64,000 nt of DNA from contig JAXHMB010000003.1 in NCBI GenBank assembly GCA_034521755.1, positions 62,001 through 126,000 on the forward strand, given 5' to 3'. Every line of letters begins with the position of its first letter. Within the stretch, counting starts at the first letter, position 1. Below the pieces are notes generated by a model, which was given only the letters and a program-made list of their open reading frames with translations, was not told where the DNA came from and did no database searches. Below are positions 44,569-54,015 of the stretch, piece by piece. Origin of the DNA: JAXHMB01 sp034521755 (GTDB taxonomy: Bacteria; Bacteroidota; Rhodothermia; Balneolales; Balneolaceae). The position numbers and the translations under genes are program-made.

Positions 44569-45228
44569 ATGAGCAATTACTCTCTTATCATTTTTGACTG
44601 TGACGGTACGCTGGTAGACAGCGAAGTCATCACCAATAAAGTCTTTGCCCAAATGCTGAGTGAGCTGGGTATTTTTATGACTCCCAATGAGGTTTTTGAG
44701 ACTTTTGTGGGTCAGTCTATGCAACAGTGCCTGGCGCAAATCAGACAGATGGCCGATGAAGAACCCCCTTCCGACTTCCTGGACGATTACCACAACCGAA
44801 CCGTAAAGGCGCTGGAAGCAAACCTGCAGCCGGTTACCGGCATCCACCGGGTGCTCGAAATCCTTGAAGTGCCCTACTGCGTGGCCTCCAGCGGCAGCCA
44901 TGCAAAAATGCAGAAGACGCTGGGCATCACCAACCTGCTGCCAAAGTTCGAGGGACAAATCTACAGCGTACATGATGTAGAAAATGGCAAGCCGGCGCCG
45001 GATGTGTTTTTGTATGCCGCACGACAAAATAATGTATCCCCTGCTGAATGTGCCGTCATTGAAGACACGCCCATTGGGGTAAAAGCAGGCATCAATGCCG
45101 GCATGACCGTCTTTGGCTATGCGGCCCACACTCCCGCCGAGTGGCTCCGCGATGCCGGGGCTGATCATGTCTTCGACAGCATGGCGGATCTGCCCGGCTT
45201 GCTAAAAGAAGGTATTTCTAACGCGTAG
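44569..45228 (+). CDS. HAD-superfamily phosphatase (beta-phosphoglucomutase-like)
   Basis: 219 residues. HAD motif I FDCDGTLVDSE (residues 8-18) with the nucleophile Asp, motif II VASSGS, motif III Lys in ENGKPAPDVFLYAA, motif IV VIEDTPIGVKAG. A helical cap between about 20 and 85 places it with YcjU/Gph/GS1-type sugar-phosphate phosphatases of HAD subfamily IA. The substrate cannot be read from the sequence. It starts 25 bp after repeat copy 3. Confidence 0.92.
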   Translation: MSNYSLIIFDCDGTLVDSEVITNKVFAQMLSELGIFMTPNEVFETFVGQSMQQCLAQIRQMADEEPPSDFLDDYHNRTVKALEANLQPVTGIHRVLEILEVPYCVASSGSHAKMQKTLGITNLLPKFEGQIYSVHDVENGKPAPDVFLYAARQNNVSPAECAVIEDTPIGVKAGINAGMTVFGYAAHTPAEWLRDAGADHVFDSMADLPGLLKEGISNA

Positions 45229-45319
45229 TCTCTTGCCTTTGAGAGATAAATTTCGTCACTTATATGTAGTTTATTTACAAAGCTTTTCAACGAACTATTA
45301 TAGTATTCAAGGAGGCTTT

Positions 45320-45802
45320 ATGCGCTATATTATTATTATAATGACTGCAGGTCTGGTTTTAAGCTGTGACTCATCTCTATTCCCGAACACAAAGGACAAA
45401 GAGAAGATGAAAACTAAGATTATTGATGGCTTTGAAGTCACTACCATTGATGCATTATCCAAAGATATATGGGATGATAAAATCCTCTATGAAGCTTTAG
45501 ATGTTGAAATGTACGAGGGAGGTACGGGCTTAGATGTTTCTTCTTTTGATGAGGTTAGCAGTCTACTCAATTCAGAGATAGACAGAGGTATTCCCATCAC
45601 AGCTGCCTGGTACCAAGAAGAAGCTTCAAGTTGTGGGACTAACTTTGGTATTGACATCACCGTTGTGGTTTACGATGTGATTGTTATTGAGCTTGAAAAG
45701 CTCCCTCAAAATTCATTAGATGATGTTTTTAGACCCATTCAGGAGTACCCACGTATTGATTGTCCTTATTTTATTGAGTATCTCGTACCGTTAGAAAATT
45801 AA
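45320..45802 (+). CDS. Small lipoprotein of unknown function
   Basis: 160 residues from ATG 45320, which has an ideal ribosome site (AAGGAGG, 45309-45315). Lipoprotein signal MRYIIIIMTAGLVLSC. The mature part is acidic, with EVTTIDALSKDIWDDKILYE, AWYQEEASSCGTNFGIDITV and IQEYPRIDCPYFIEYLVPLE, and two further cysteines. I recognise no family. An earlier in-frame ATG at 45233 overlaps the end of the HAD gene region and would bury the signal peptide, so I reject it. Confidence 0.72.
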   Translation: MRYIIIIMTAGLVLSCDSSLFPNTKDKEKMKTKIIDGFEVTTIDALSKDIWDDKILYEALDVEMYEGGTGLDVSSFDEVSSLLNSEIDRGIPITAAWYQEEASSCGTNFGIDITVVVYDVIVIELEKLPQNSLDDVFRPIQEYPRIDCPYFIEYLVPLEN

Positions 45803-45813
45803 ATTACAATTAT

Positions 45814-46167
45814 ATGAGCAAACACAAAACGATTGACTACCTGGAACTGCCGGCCAGCGATATTCCGACCACCAAGCGCTTCTTTAAGGAGGTGTTTGAC
45901 TGGACTTTTACCGATTACGGAACAGAATACACCTCCTTTGAAAGTGAAGGCATGACCGGCGGATTTTACCAGTCCGACCTCCACTCTTCTACCGAAAACG
46001 GGGCTGCCCTGATCATCTTTTACAGCTCGGATCTGGAGGCTACGCAAAAACAAGTCAAGGAAGCCGGAGGCACGATCGTGAAGCCGGTGTTCTCGTTTCC
46101 GGGAGGCAGGCGTTTTCATTTCACTGAGCCCAGCGGCAACGAGTTTGCGGTGTGGTCGGATAAATAG
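45814..46167 (+). CDS. VOC (glyoxalase/bleomycin-resistance) family protein
   Basis: 117 residues, one complete vicinal-oxygen-chelate unit pair: TIDYLELPASDIPTTKRFFK, FDWTFTDYGTEYTSFESEGM, GGFYQSDLHSSTENGAALII, YSSDLEATQKQVKEAGGTIV, FHFTEPSGNEFAVWSDK. The metal-site residues include the final Glu in 'TEPSGNEFAVW'. Such small VOC proteins are often putative lyases or antibiotic-binding proteins; no specific substrate can be assigned. 11 bp after the lipoprotein gene. Confidence 0.92.
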   Translation: MSKHKTIDYLELPASDIPTTKRFFKEVFDWTFTDYGTEYTSFESEGMTGGFYQSDLHSSTENGAALIIFYSSDLEATQKQVKEAGGTIVKPVFSFPGGRRFHFTEPSGNEFAVWSDK

Positions 46168-46188
46168 AGTTAACATAAAGCATTAAGA

Positions 46189-46560
46189 GTGACGGAAGAA
46201 GAACGGCAAAAGCTTATTGAGCTGCGGAAGAAACAGCTGAAGGAAAGAGAACTGCAGAACGACCTCTTTAAGGATCTCGACCTTGAAGAAAAGAAAAAAG
46301 AAATGTCTGAAATCAGGGGTAAGTACGACAACTATATTGAGTATGCCATGATTTTTGTTGTCACCCTTGTGCTTCTCTATACGTTCTTCTTTTTGGTCAG
46401 CTACATCTTTATGGGTATCGCAGGGGTAGCCCTCCGCCAAATGGAAGTAAGTCTGGCCTGGGTAGTCCCTCTCATACACGTGTTTGTGTGGACGATGACC
46501 CTGTGGAGCGTCTGGCGGAAGAAATCGGTGCTGGATGACGTGACTGATTTTCTTTCTTAG
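46189..46560 (+). CDS. Membrane protein with N-terminal coiled coil
   Basis: 123 residues from a GTG start at 46189. The first 45 residues are a highly charged helix (EERQKLIELRKKQLKERELQ; LEEKKKEMSEIRGKY), then two membrane helices at about 52-78 and 88-108 and a short tail. No family recognised. 21 bp after the VOC gene, so probably cotranscribed. Later ATG codons would cut the coiled coil, so I keep GTG. Confidence 0.68.
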   Translation: MTEEERQKLIELRKKQLKERELQNDLFKDLDLEEKKKEMSEIRGKYDNYIEYAMIFVVTLVLLYTFFFLVSYIFMGIAGVALRQMEVSLAWVVPLIHVFVWTMTLWSVWRKKSVLDDVTDFLS

Positions 46561-46623
46561 TTAGAAAGTTTACATTCATAATATATGAGGATGTAACAAC
46601 CGGCCAACTAAATAAGCCATGAC

Positions 46624-46998
46624 ATGAAAAAACTGATTATTCTATTATTCTTGGTGGCTGCTTGTAATGCCGATCCTTCCGGCAACCTGCCTGATCCTGA
46701 ACCTATCCAAACAGAACAGCTGAAAAATATTACCATAGATGGCCTGAACGTAAGTTTTGAAACAATAAATACCATACCTGAGCCCTGCTGGGAGTTAGCT
46801 GATTATGAATCAAGCATATCAAATTCAGAAGTTGTTATTACCATTTTTGGACAAAGAACTACCACTGATCCATGCATGCAGGTCGTTTCCAGTCTGGAAG
46901 CCAATGTTGAAATAACTCTCCCTCAAAATGGCACCTATACATTTAAGTTTTTCCGGTATGAAGGAGAAACGCTGGATACTACATTAACCGTAGATTAG
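46624..46998 (+). CDS. Small lipoprotein of unknown function
   Basis: 124 residues. Lipoprotein signal MKKLIILLFLVAAC. Mature part of about 110 residues with beta-strand character: DGLNVSFETINTIPEPCWEL, SNSEVVITIFGQRTTTDPCM, NGTYTFKFFRYEGETLDTTL, and two cysteines that could form a disulfide. No family recognised. It lies 9 bp before the M20 peptidase gene. Confidence 0.72.
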   Translation: MKKLIILLFLVAACNADPSGNLPDPEPIQTEQLKNITIDGLNVSFETINTIPEPCWELADYESSISNSEVVITIFGQRTTTDPCMQVVSSLEANVEITLPQNGTYTFKFFRYEGETLDTTLTVD

Positions 46999-47007
46999 AA
47001 TCATTTT

Positions 47008-48156
47008 ATGCCTGATCGCAGTTTTTTAACACACGTTTTACAAGAGCTTGTCCGCATCAACTCTATCAATCCCCAGCTGGTGGATGGTGCTCCCGGGGAA
47101 AAGGAAATCAGCAGGTTTATCTACGATATTTTGAATGGGCTGGGCATACCGGCAGAAATGGAAGAGATTGCACCCGACAGGTATAATGTCACCGCTGTAA
47201 TCAAGGGAAGCGGCAAGGGGAAATCACTGGTCATCAATGCTCATACCGATACGGTTGGTATTGCACACATGACAGATCCTTTTTCGGGCACTATTACAAA
47301 CGGCCGGCTTTATGGACGCGGCTCCATGGACATGAAAGGCAGCATTGCGGCAATGCTGGCCATGGCACAACACATAGCCGAAAATAATATTACGCTCCAG
47401 GGTGATTTGATCCTCTCTTTTGTAGCGGATGAAGAGTTTGGAAGCATTGGCACCGAACACTTTTTAAAAGATCATACCGCCGATGCCGCTATTGTCACGG
47501 AACCTACAAGTCTGGACATTTGCCTGGCTCATAAGGGTTTCGGGCTTTACGAAATGACCACCACCGGCAAAGCGGCCCACGGCGGGCGACCCGATCTCGG
47601 CGTTGACGCCAATATGCACATGGGTCAAATACTGGCCAAGCTTGATAAACTTTCTGAAACCCTGAAAAAAACTTCTCCCCACCCATTGCTGGGAGTCCCC
47701 TCGCTGCATGTACCTGTGATAAACGGAGGAAGTGAACCTTTTACCTATGCCGGAGCATGTAATATTAAAGTAGAACGCAGAACCCTTCCGGGCGAAACCA
47801 ATGAAGCGATCATGGCAACATTCAATAACATCATTGATGAGCTATCGCAACAGGATAAAGATTTTAAGGCAGCAGTAAAGTGTACGATTTGGCGGGATGC
47901 TTTTGAAGCCGATCAATCGAGCAGTATTGTTTCATCCCTTTCTGAATCCGTACATAAAGTAAGGAAGCGGGAGCCTTCTTATATTGGGCATCACTGGTGG
48001 GAAGACTCCGGACTTTTTGGGCAGGCAGGAATTGACACCGTAATTATTGGTCCGCATGGCGAAGGGCTTCATACGACCACGGAATGGGTTGATATTGAAT
48101 CGGTCGCTCAACTTTCAGAGATACTCATGCAAACGGCTCAGCAATTTTGTAATTAA
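47008..48156 (+). CDS. M20-family metallopeptidase (ArgE/DapE-like)
   Basis: 382 residues, a cytosolic di-zinc amidohydrolase. Zinc and catalytic motifs are present: LVINAHTDTVGIAH (His and Asp), GRGSMDMKGSIAAMLA, FVADEEFGSIG (catalytic Glu pair), VTEPTSLDICLAHKG, and a final His in IIGPHGEGLHTTTEWV. The dimerisation/lid domain lies at about 175-290 (HGGRPDLGVDANMHMGQIL). Close to acetylornithine deacetylase or succinyl-diaminopimelate desuccinylase; which one cannot be told here. The Cys/Met enzyme gene follows after 41 bp, so they may share a transcript. Confidence 0.9.
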   Translation: MPDRSFLTHVLQELVRINSINPQLVDGAPGEKEISRFIYDILNGLGIPAEMEEIAPDRYNVTAVIKGSGKGKSLVINAHTDTVGIAHMTDPFSGTITNGRLYGRGSMDMKGSIAAMLAMAQHIAENNITLQGDLILSFVADEEFGSIGTEHFLKDHTADAAIVTEPTSLDICLAHKGFGLYEMTTTGKAAHGGRPDLGVDANMHMGQILAKLDKLSETLKKTSPHPLLGVPSLHVPVINGGSEPFTYAGACNIKVERRTLPGETNEAIMATFNNIIDELSQQDKDFKAAVKCTIWRDAFEADQSSSIVSSLSESVHKVRKREPSYIGHHWWEDSGLFGQAGIDTVIIGPHGEGLHTTTEWVDIESVAQLSEILMQTAQQFCN

Positions 48157-48197
48157 ACAGTTAAAAGAAATAACTCGTAAATAATCGGGAGCAATTG

Positions 48198-49397
48198 ATG
48201 ACAAAGAAAAAAAATGACAAGTGGAAGGATATTCAAACCGGAACCAAGGCTGTTTGGAGTGGCGAAACCAAGCCCTTTTTTGAGGGATCCTCGCAAGTAC
48301 CTATCGTGCAAAGTGTGACCTTCGCCTACGAAGATGTAGAAGAATGGTTTGATGTAGCCGTCGGGAAGAAAAAAGGACATATTTACAGCCGCAACACCAA
48401 TCCTACGGTCGCCGTCTTTGAAGAAAAAGTGCGCATCCTGGAAAATGCCGAGGCTTCCACCAGTTTCGCAACCGGCATGGCTGCCATCAGCAATACACTG
48501 CATACGTTATTGTCACCGGGACAGCGGGTAGTATCATTAAAAGACACTTACGGCGGAACCAGCAAGATATTTATGGATTTCCTGCCCCGATTTGGCGTGG
48601 AGGTACAGCTGTGTGAAACTACCGATCATGAAGCCCTCGAAAAAGAGATTAGCAAAGGATGCGACGTTGTCTATCTCGAGACTCCTACCAACCCTACCCT
48701 TAAGGTCATGGACCTGGAACGGCTGATTAATGCAGCCCAAAAAGTAGGTGCTGTTGTAGTGGTCGACAATACTTTTGCCACTCCCATCAATCAGAGTCCG
48801 CTGGAACTGGGCGCCGACCTGGTATTGCACAGTGCTACCAAGTTCCTGGGTGGCCACTCCGATGCCATGGGCGGCGTTGTTTGCGGCAGCCAGGATTATA
48901 TTGATCAAATTTTTCACTACCGGGAAATTAACGGAGCCTCGCTCGATCCTATGGCAGCCTACTTGCTGCTGCGCGGTATAAAGACGCTGGAGCTGCGTGT
49001 AGAGCGTCAAAACAAGAACGCACTGGAGCTTGCTCGCTTCCTTGAAAAGCATCCCAAAGTTGAAGAAGTATTTTACCCGGGCCTGGAATCGCATCCCAAC
49101 TATGAGATTGCCAAGCGACAGATGAGGGGTTTTGGCGGCGTGTTTGCCTTTTCCCTGAAAGGCGGTTTTGAACAGGTAAAACCCATGCTCAATAAGCTTG
49201 AGTTTGTACACCTTGCTGCCAGTTTAGGCTCTACCGGAACGCTTGTGGGACCGCCAAAAGTAACCAGCCATGTTGAAACAACCGAAGAAGAACGCAAAGA
49301 ACTCGGCATCCCTGAAGGGCTTATCCGCTGTTCGGTGGGCATCGAAAATATTGAAGATCTTATCAATGATTTTGAGCAGGCTCTGGCTTCGCTTTAA
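48198..49397 (+). CDS. PLP-dependent Cys/Met metabolism enzyme (cystathionine synthase/lyase family)
   Basis: 399 residues. PLP-binding Lys215 in VLHSATKFLGGHSDAMGG, the phosphate cup ATGMAAISNTLHTLL (about 91-105), substrate-side DTYGGTSKIFMDFLP and VVDNTFATPINQSPLELGAD, and C-terminal ASLGSTGTLVGPPKVTSHV. The family includes cystathionine gamma-synthase, cystathionine beta/gamma-lyase and methionine gamma-lyase; these cannot be separated from sequence alone. ATG 48198 is preferred to a TTG one codon earlier. Downstream of the M20 peptidase gene. Confidence 0.93.
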   Translation: MTKKKNDKWKDIQTGTKAVWSGETKPFFEGSSQVPIVQSVTFAYEDVEEWFDVAVGKKKGHIYSRNTNPTVAVFEEKVRILENAEASTSFATGMAAISNTLHTLLSPGQRVVSLKDTYGGTSKIFMDFLPRFGVEVQLCETTDHEALEKEISKGCDVVYLETPTNPTLKVMDLERLINAAQKVGAVVVVDNTFATPINQSPLELGADLVLHSATKFLGGHSDAMGGVVCGSQDYIDQIFHYREINGASLDPMAAYLLLRGIKTLELRVERQNKNALELARFLEKHPKVEEVFYPGLESHPNYEIAKRQMRGFGGVFAFSLKGGFEQVKPMLNKLEFVHLAASLGSTGTLVGPPKVTSHVETTEEERKELGIPEGLIRCSVGIENIEDLINDFEQALASL

Positions 49398-49483
49398 AAG
49401 GTGTAAATCAGTTGGAATGCGTCCATCAGAATTATTATAGTTTTGATACATATAAAATTAACCATTCACCAAACCTCAACATT

Positions 49484-52400
49484 ATGAAAAGAAGTATTTT
49501 CTCACTCCTTTTCCTCTTCTTGTTCAGCAGTATTCCGCTGCTTGCCCAAGACGGGGGATCGATTGTTTCAGAAACAAATTATAACGCACTGGAGCTGCGA
49601 AATATCGGACCCGCTCTCACTTCGGGACGTATAGCCGATATTGCTATTCACCCGGAAGATGAAAGCATCTGGTATGTAGCAGTAGGCTCAGGCGGAGTAT
49701 GGAAAACCACCAACTCCGGGACAACCTGGGATCCGATTTTTGATAACCAATCCTCCTACTCTATTGGTTCGGTTACCATTGACCCCAATAACCACAACAT
49801 TATCTGGGTAGGAACCGGAGAAAATGTAGGCGGCCGCCATGTAGGTTTTGGTGATGGTGTTTACAAAAGTACCGATGCCGGAAAGACATGGAAAAATATG
49901 GGCCTGAAAAACTCTGATCATATCTCCAGGGTTGTAGTACATCCTGAAAACTCTGATGTCATCTGGGTAGCTGCCCAAGGTCCTCTTTGGAGCAAAGGCG
50001 GAGACCGTGGCCTGTATAAGTCTACCGATGGCGGTGAAACCTGGAACAAAACGCTCGGCAACGATGAGTGGGTTGGCGTTACTGATATTGTAATGGACCC
50101 GCGTAATCCCGACAGATTATATGCAGCAACATGGCAGCGTCATAGAACTGTTGCAGCCTATTTGGGCGGCGGACCCGGAACGGGCATTCACCGTAGCGAA
50201 GATGGCGGTGAAACCTGGAAAGAGCTTAAAAACGGAATTCCCGGATCTAACATGGGTAAAATTGGTCTGGCTGTTTCACCACAGAAGCCTGATATAGTGT
50301 ATGCTGCCATCACCCTTGACCATACTGAGGGAGGTGTGTTCATGAGCTCCAACCGCGGTGAATCCTGGAAAAAGATGTCCAACACTGTTGCCGGCGGTAC
50401 CGGACCTCATTATTATCAGGAGCTGTATGCCTCACCACATAAGTTTGGCACTATCTACCTGATGGACGTTACAACGGAAGTCTCGAATGATCACGGAGAC
50501 AACTTTCGTGAAATCAATGATGGCGGAAAGCACTCTGATGATCATGCTATTGCATTCAAGATGAGTGACCCTGATTACCTGCTTATAGGTGCTGACGGCG
50601 GATTATACGAAAGTTTTGATAACGCTGAAAACTGGCATTTCATTGACAACATGCCCATTACCCAGTTCTATAAAGTGTCTGTAGATGATGCAAAACCATT
50701 CTATAACGTCTATGGCGGTACACAGGATAACGGTTCGCTTGGGGGACCTTCCCGGACACAGGAAAGTGCAGGCATCACCAATGCCCACTGGGATAAAACA
50801 CTTTTTGCCGATGGCCACGATTCTGCCACAGAACCCGGTAATCCTAATATTGTATATGCCGAAACACAGCAAGGCGGGCTTCACCGTGTGGATATGATTA
50901 CCGGTGATCCCACTTTTATTCAACCGCAAGCCGGTGAAGGCGAAGATCATGAACGATTTAACTGGGATGCCCCTATCGAGGTAAGCTTCCACAAACCTAC
51001 CCGCTTGTATTTTGCTTCTTCCAGAGTATGGAGATCAGAAAACCGGGGAGACAGCTGGACCGCTATTTCGCCCGACTTAACCCGAGACCAGGAACGCATT
51101 ACGCTGGATATTATGGGCAAACAACAGAGTTGGGATAACGCCTGGGACGTCAACGCGATGTCTAATTACAATACGATCACCTCTATTGGTGAATCCCCGC
51201 TGAATGAAAACCTCATTTATGCCGGAACCGATGACGGACTGCTTCAGGTTACCGAAGACGGCGGAGAAAACTGGCGGAAGATTGAAGTTGGAAGCATTAA
51301 GGGTGTTCCCGGAACTGCTTTTGTTAATGATATCAAAGCTGATCGCTTCGACGAAAACACCGTGTATGTAGCACTGGATAACCACAAATATGGAGACTAT
51401 AAACCGTACTTGGTTAAAAGTACCGATCGTGGTGAATCATGGTCTCTGATCAGTGAAGACCTGCCTGATCGTCATTTGGTATGGCGCGTAATTCAGGATC
51501 ACGAAAAACAAGATCTGCTTTTTGCCGGTACCGAATTCGGGATTTTCTTTACCGTTGACGGCGGCGAAGAATGGATGGAGCTGAATGGCGGAGTGCCCAC
51601 CATCTCTTTCCGCGATCTTGAAATTCAGCGTGAGCATAACGATCTGGTTGCTGCTTCATTCGGGCGCAGCTTTTTCATCCTTGATGATTACACTCCTCTT
51701 CGACAAATCAGTGAAGAAACTCTGAATCAGGATGGCATGCTCTTTAACACCCGTGATGCGTTCTGGTTTGCCCCTGATAACCCGGTAGGTTCACAGGGCG
51801 ATGACCGTTATGCAGCAGAAAATCCTGACTTTGGTGCTGTATTCACTTACTACCTCAAAGACAGCTATGAGACCAAAGAAGCTGAGCGAAAGCAACGCGA
51901 AAGAGAGCTGGAAGAAGATGAAGATGTATCTTTTCCTGGTTGGGACCAGCTGGATGCAGAGATGCGTGAACAGAGCCCTCAGGCCGTTATCACTATTAAA
52001 GATCAAAACGGAAACGTAGTTAACCGTGTAACCGGTCCGGCCAAAAAGGGTATCCACAGAGTCAATTGGGAGCTGCGGTATGCTTCGAAAGATGTGGTAA
52101 GCCTTGACGCTCCTTCTTCCGGCGGCGGATGGTTCGGGGGCGGTTTTATGGTAACGCCCGGAACGTATACAGCCAGCTTGTCTGTGGTTGAGGAAGGTAA
52201 AACAACGCAGCTTTCTGAGCCTGTAACCTTTGATGTGGTGCCCCTGCAAAGCGGTGCTATAGAGCGTACAGATGACGAGGAAATTATCGCTTTCCGTGAA
52301 ACACTGGAAGAGTTCCAGCAGGAAATGACGATGACAACCAACAAGCTTAGAACGCAAATGGATAAGGTTAACGCCATGCAGCGAGCTCTTAATCGAGCCA

Positions 52401-52723
52401 GCAAGGAAAATCCGGAGCTGGCCAACCGTCTGAATGATGCCCGCCTGCAGCTTCTGGAGCTTGAGGATGAGTTTAACGGTAGTGAGGCCAAGAACAAGAT
52501 CGGAGAAAAGAATCCACCTTCTCCAAGAGATCGCATGTTTGTAGGTTTCCGTGCCCTGAACTCAACTTACGGTCCTACCGAGATGCATAAGAATACGGTA
52601 GCAATTGGACAACAAGAATTGGCTACTTTCCAGCAGAAGCTTAACAGCTTCATCAGCGATACAATGAACCCGCTGGAGCAGTCGTTTGAGGATGCCGGTG
52701 CCCCACCGATCGAAAAGAACTAA
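49484..52723 (+). CDS. Large secreted Vps10/sortilin-like Asp-box beta-propeller protein
   Basis: 1079 residues from ATG 49484, signal peptide MKRSIFSLLFLFLFSSIPLL then AQ. The propeller part (about 25-740) carries at least eight Asp-boxes: STDAGKTWK, STDGGETWN, SEDGGETWK, SSNRGESWK, SENRGDSWT, TEDGGENWR, STDRGESWS, VDGGEEWM. Residues about 870-960 form an Ig-like module ending in an extracellular strand set (GTYTASLSVVEEGKTTQLSE). A helical C terminus (about 975-1070) has EETLEEF-like coiled-coil character. The family is abundant in Bacteroidota and often called a glycosyl hydrolase, but no catalytic residues are evident. The longer frame to 49412 is rejected because it buries the signal peptide. 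Confidence 0.9.
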   Translation: MKRSIFSLLFLFLFSSIPLLAQDGGSIVSETNYNALELRNIGPALTSGRIADIAIHPEDESIWYVAVGSGGVWKTTNSGTTWDPIFDNQSSYSIGSVTIDPNNHNIIWVGTGENVGGRHVGFGDGVYKSTDAGKTWKNMGLKNSDHISRVVVHPENSDVIWVAAQGPLWSKGGDRGLYKSTDGGETWNKTLGNDEWVGVTDIVMDPRNPDRLYAATWQRHRTVAAYLGGGPGTGIHRSEDGGETWKELKNGIPGSNMGKIGLAVSPQKPDIVYAAITLDHTEGGVFMSSNRGESWKKMSNTVAGGTGPHYYQELYASPHKFGTIYLMDVTTEVSNDHGDNFREINDGGKHSDDHAIAFKMSDPDYLLIGADGGLYESFDNAENWHFIDNMPITQFYKVSVDDAKPFYNVYGGTQDNGSLGGPSRTQESAGITNAHWDKTLFADGHDSATEPGNPNIVYAETQQGGLHRVDMITGDPTFIQPQAGEGEDHERFNWDAPIEVSFHKPTRLYFASSRVWRSENRGDSWTAISPDLTRDQERITLDIMGKQQSWDNAWDVNAMSNYNTITSIGESPLNENLIYAGTDDGLLQVTEDGGENWRKIEVGSIKGVPGTAFVNDIKADRFDENTVYVALDNHKYGDYKPYLVKSTDRGESWSLISEDLPDRHLVWRVIQDHEKQDLLFAGTEFGIFFTVDGGEEWMELNGGVPTISFRDLEIQREHNDLVAASFGRSFFILDDYTPLRQISEETLNQDGMLFNTRDAFWFAPDNPVGSQGDDRYAAENPDFGAVFTYYLKDSYETKEAERKQRERELEEDEDVSFPGWDQLDAEMREQSPQAVITIKDQNGNVVNRVTGPAKKGIHRVNWELRYASKDVVSLDAPSSGGGWFGGGFMVTPGTYTASLSVVEEGKTTQLSEPVTFDVVPLQSGAIERTDDEEIIAFRETLEEFQQEMTMTTNKLRTQMDKVNAMQRALNRASKENPELANRLNDARLQLLELEDEFNGSEAKNKIGEKNPPSPRDRMFVGFRALNSTYGPTEMHKNTVAIGQQELATFQQKLNSFISDTMNPLEQSFEDAGAPPIEKN

Positions 52724-52745
52724 CGCTTAATTTTATCACTTTTAA

Positions 52746-52780
52746 AGGGAGCATGATGCACATGCTCCCTTTTTTATTTT
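52746..52780 (+). terminator. Terminator after the Vps10-like gene
   Basis: AGGGAGCATG (52746-52755) pairs perfectly with CATGCTCCCT (52761-52770) over a 5-base loop, followed by TTTTTATTTT. Confidence 0.92.
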
Positions 52781-52862
52781 TATAAACTTGAAACCATAAT
52801 TTTTGTGCTTATGAAATTCTCTGTTAGATTATAGTCAGAATCTTAATCAAACTTAGGTTATC

Positions 52863-53207
52863 ATGACTAAAAACCAGGGACACGTACAATCGGGAGAAGT
52901 CATTAATCTGGAAACGCTTAAAAAAGACATGAAGCTTGATTCATCCTATGCGCTGGTTAAAACTCCAGATATGGAAGTCATCCGGATGGCTCTCAAAAAA
53001 GGAAAAGTCGTTACTGAGAATAGCGTGAGCGGTGAAATTTCTATACAGTGTCTGACCGGAAGCATCGAGTTTAAAGTAGGAGACCAGGTTAGAAGCTTAA
53101 CACACGGAGACTGGATTTATCTTCAAAAAAAGCAGGTTTATTCATATACCGTAAACGAAGACACGATCCTTTTGGTAACTATCTTGTTTACAGATGACGA
53201 AGAATGA
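52863..53207 (+). CDS. Small cupin-domain protein
   Basis: 114 residues, single cupin domain: SYALVKTPDMEVIRMALKKG, VTENSVSGEISIQCLTGSIE, FKVGDQVRSLTHGDWIYLQK, VYSYTVNEDTILLVTILFTD. The metal-binding histidines of classic cupins are missing except one (LTHGDW). A different protein from the cupin at 29979, although similarly small. Its last 14 bases overlap the start of the alpha/beta hydrolase gene, so the two are translated together. Confidence 0.85.
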   Translation: MTKNQGHVQSGEVINLETLKKDMKLDSSYALVKTPDMEVIRMALKKGKVVTENSVSGEISIQCLTGSIEFKVGDQVRSLTHGDWIYLQKKQVYSYTVNEDTILLVTILFTDDEE

Positions 53208-54003
53208 TTCACGCTTGGGCTCAATCTTGACTTACGTAACACTGTTTCTGCTTCTGTATGTGGGCTTTGGCGCCTTTGCCTTTTTCTTTGCCGACTCACT
53301 GATATTTCAGCCTCCACCTCCTTCCTACCCCAACGGCAGTAATATTATCACACTTAATACAAGTGACAATGAACAGATTGCGGCCGTGTACCTGCAACAT
53401 CCCGATGCAGAATTTACCATCCTCTTCAGTCACGGCAATGCCGAAGATATTGGCCTCCTGATGCCTCTGCTGAAAGAAATCCAAGAGATGGGATTCTCTG
53501 TTTTGGCCTACGACTACCGCGGGTATGGACAAAGTACGGGTAAAGCATCCGAAGCAAACAGTTATGAAGACATTAACACGGCTTATCATTACCTGGTTAA
53601 TGAACAGGGCATTAAACCTCAAAATATTATCGCGCATGGTCGCTCGCTGGGTGGAGCCTTAGCTATTGATCTGGCTTCCCAAAAAACCGTAGGCGGACTC
53701 ATTGTTGAAAGTTCGTTTATAACTGCTTACCGGGTGATGACAAACATTCCTATCTATCCATTTGACCAATACCGCAACCTTTCAAAGATAGATCAGGTAG
53801 AGTGTCCGGTTTTATTCATACATGGCAAAAAGGATCGTGTTATCCCGTTTTGGCACGGCAAAGCCCTATTTGATGCTGCAAATGAACCTAAAGAGAAATT
53901 ATGGGTTGACAACGCCGGACATAATGATCTTTACTACACCGCATCCAATAAATACAGAAAGGCTATCACAGATTTTTTACCTTTGCTGAAAAATAACAAG
54001 TAA
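53194..54003 (+). CDS. Membrane-anchored alpha/beta hydrolase (BEM46/ABHD17-like)
   Basis: 269 residues. An N-terminal membrane anchor (ILTYVTLFLLLYVGFGAFAF, about 10-32), then the hydrolase: oxyanion segment FTILFSHGNAEDIGLL, VLAYDYRGYGQSTGKASE, nucleophile Ser in IAHGRSLGGALAIDLAS, Asp in IHGKKDRVIPFWHGK, His in VDNAGHNDLYYT. These are serine hydrolases of unknown natural substrate, related to BEM46 and ABHD17. It overlaps the cupin gene by 14 bases and precedes the ATP-grasp gene by 12. Confidence 0.9.
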   Translation: MTKNDSRLGSILTYVTLFLLLYVGFGAFAFFFADSLIFQPPPPSYPNGSNIITLNTSDNEQIAAVYLQHPDAEFTILFSHGNAEDIGLLMPLLKEIQEMGFSVLAYDYRGYGQSTGKASEANSYEDINTAYHYLVNEQGIKPQNIIAHGRSLGGALAIDLASQKTVGGLIVESSFITAYRVMTNIPIYPFDQYRNLSKIDQVECPVLFIHGKKDRVIPFWHGKALFDAANEPKEKLWVDNAGHNDLYYTASNKYRKAITDFLPLLKNNK

Positions 54004-54015
54004 AATCTGTTAATC

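Noticed and set aside
46183..46479. Minus-strand open frame opposite the coiled-coil membrane protein
   Set aside because: It is a shadow rich in His/Phe produced by the Lys/Glu codons of the plus-strand gene.
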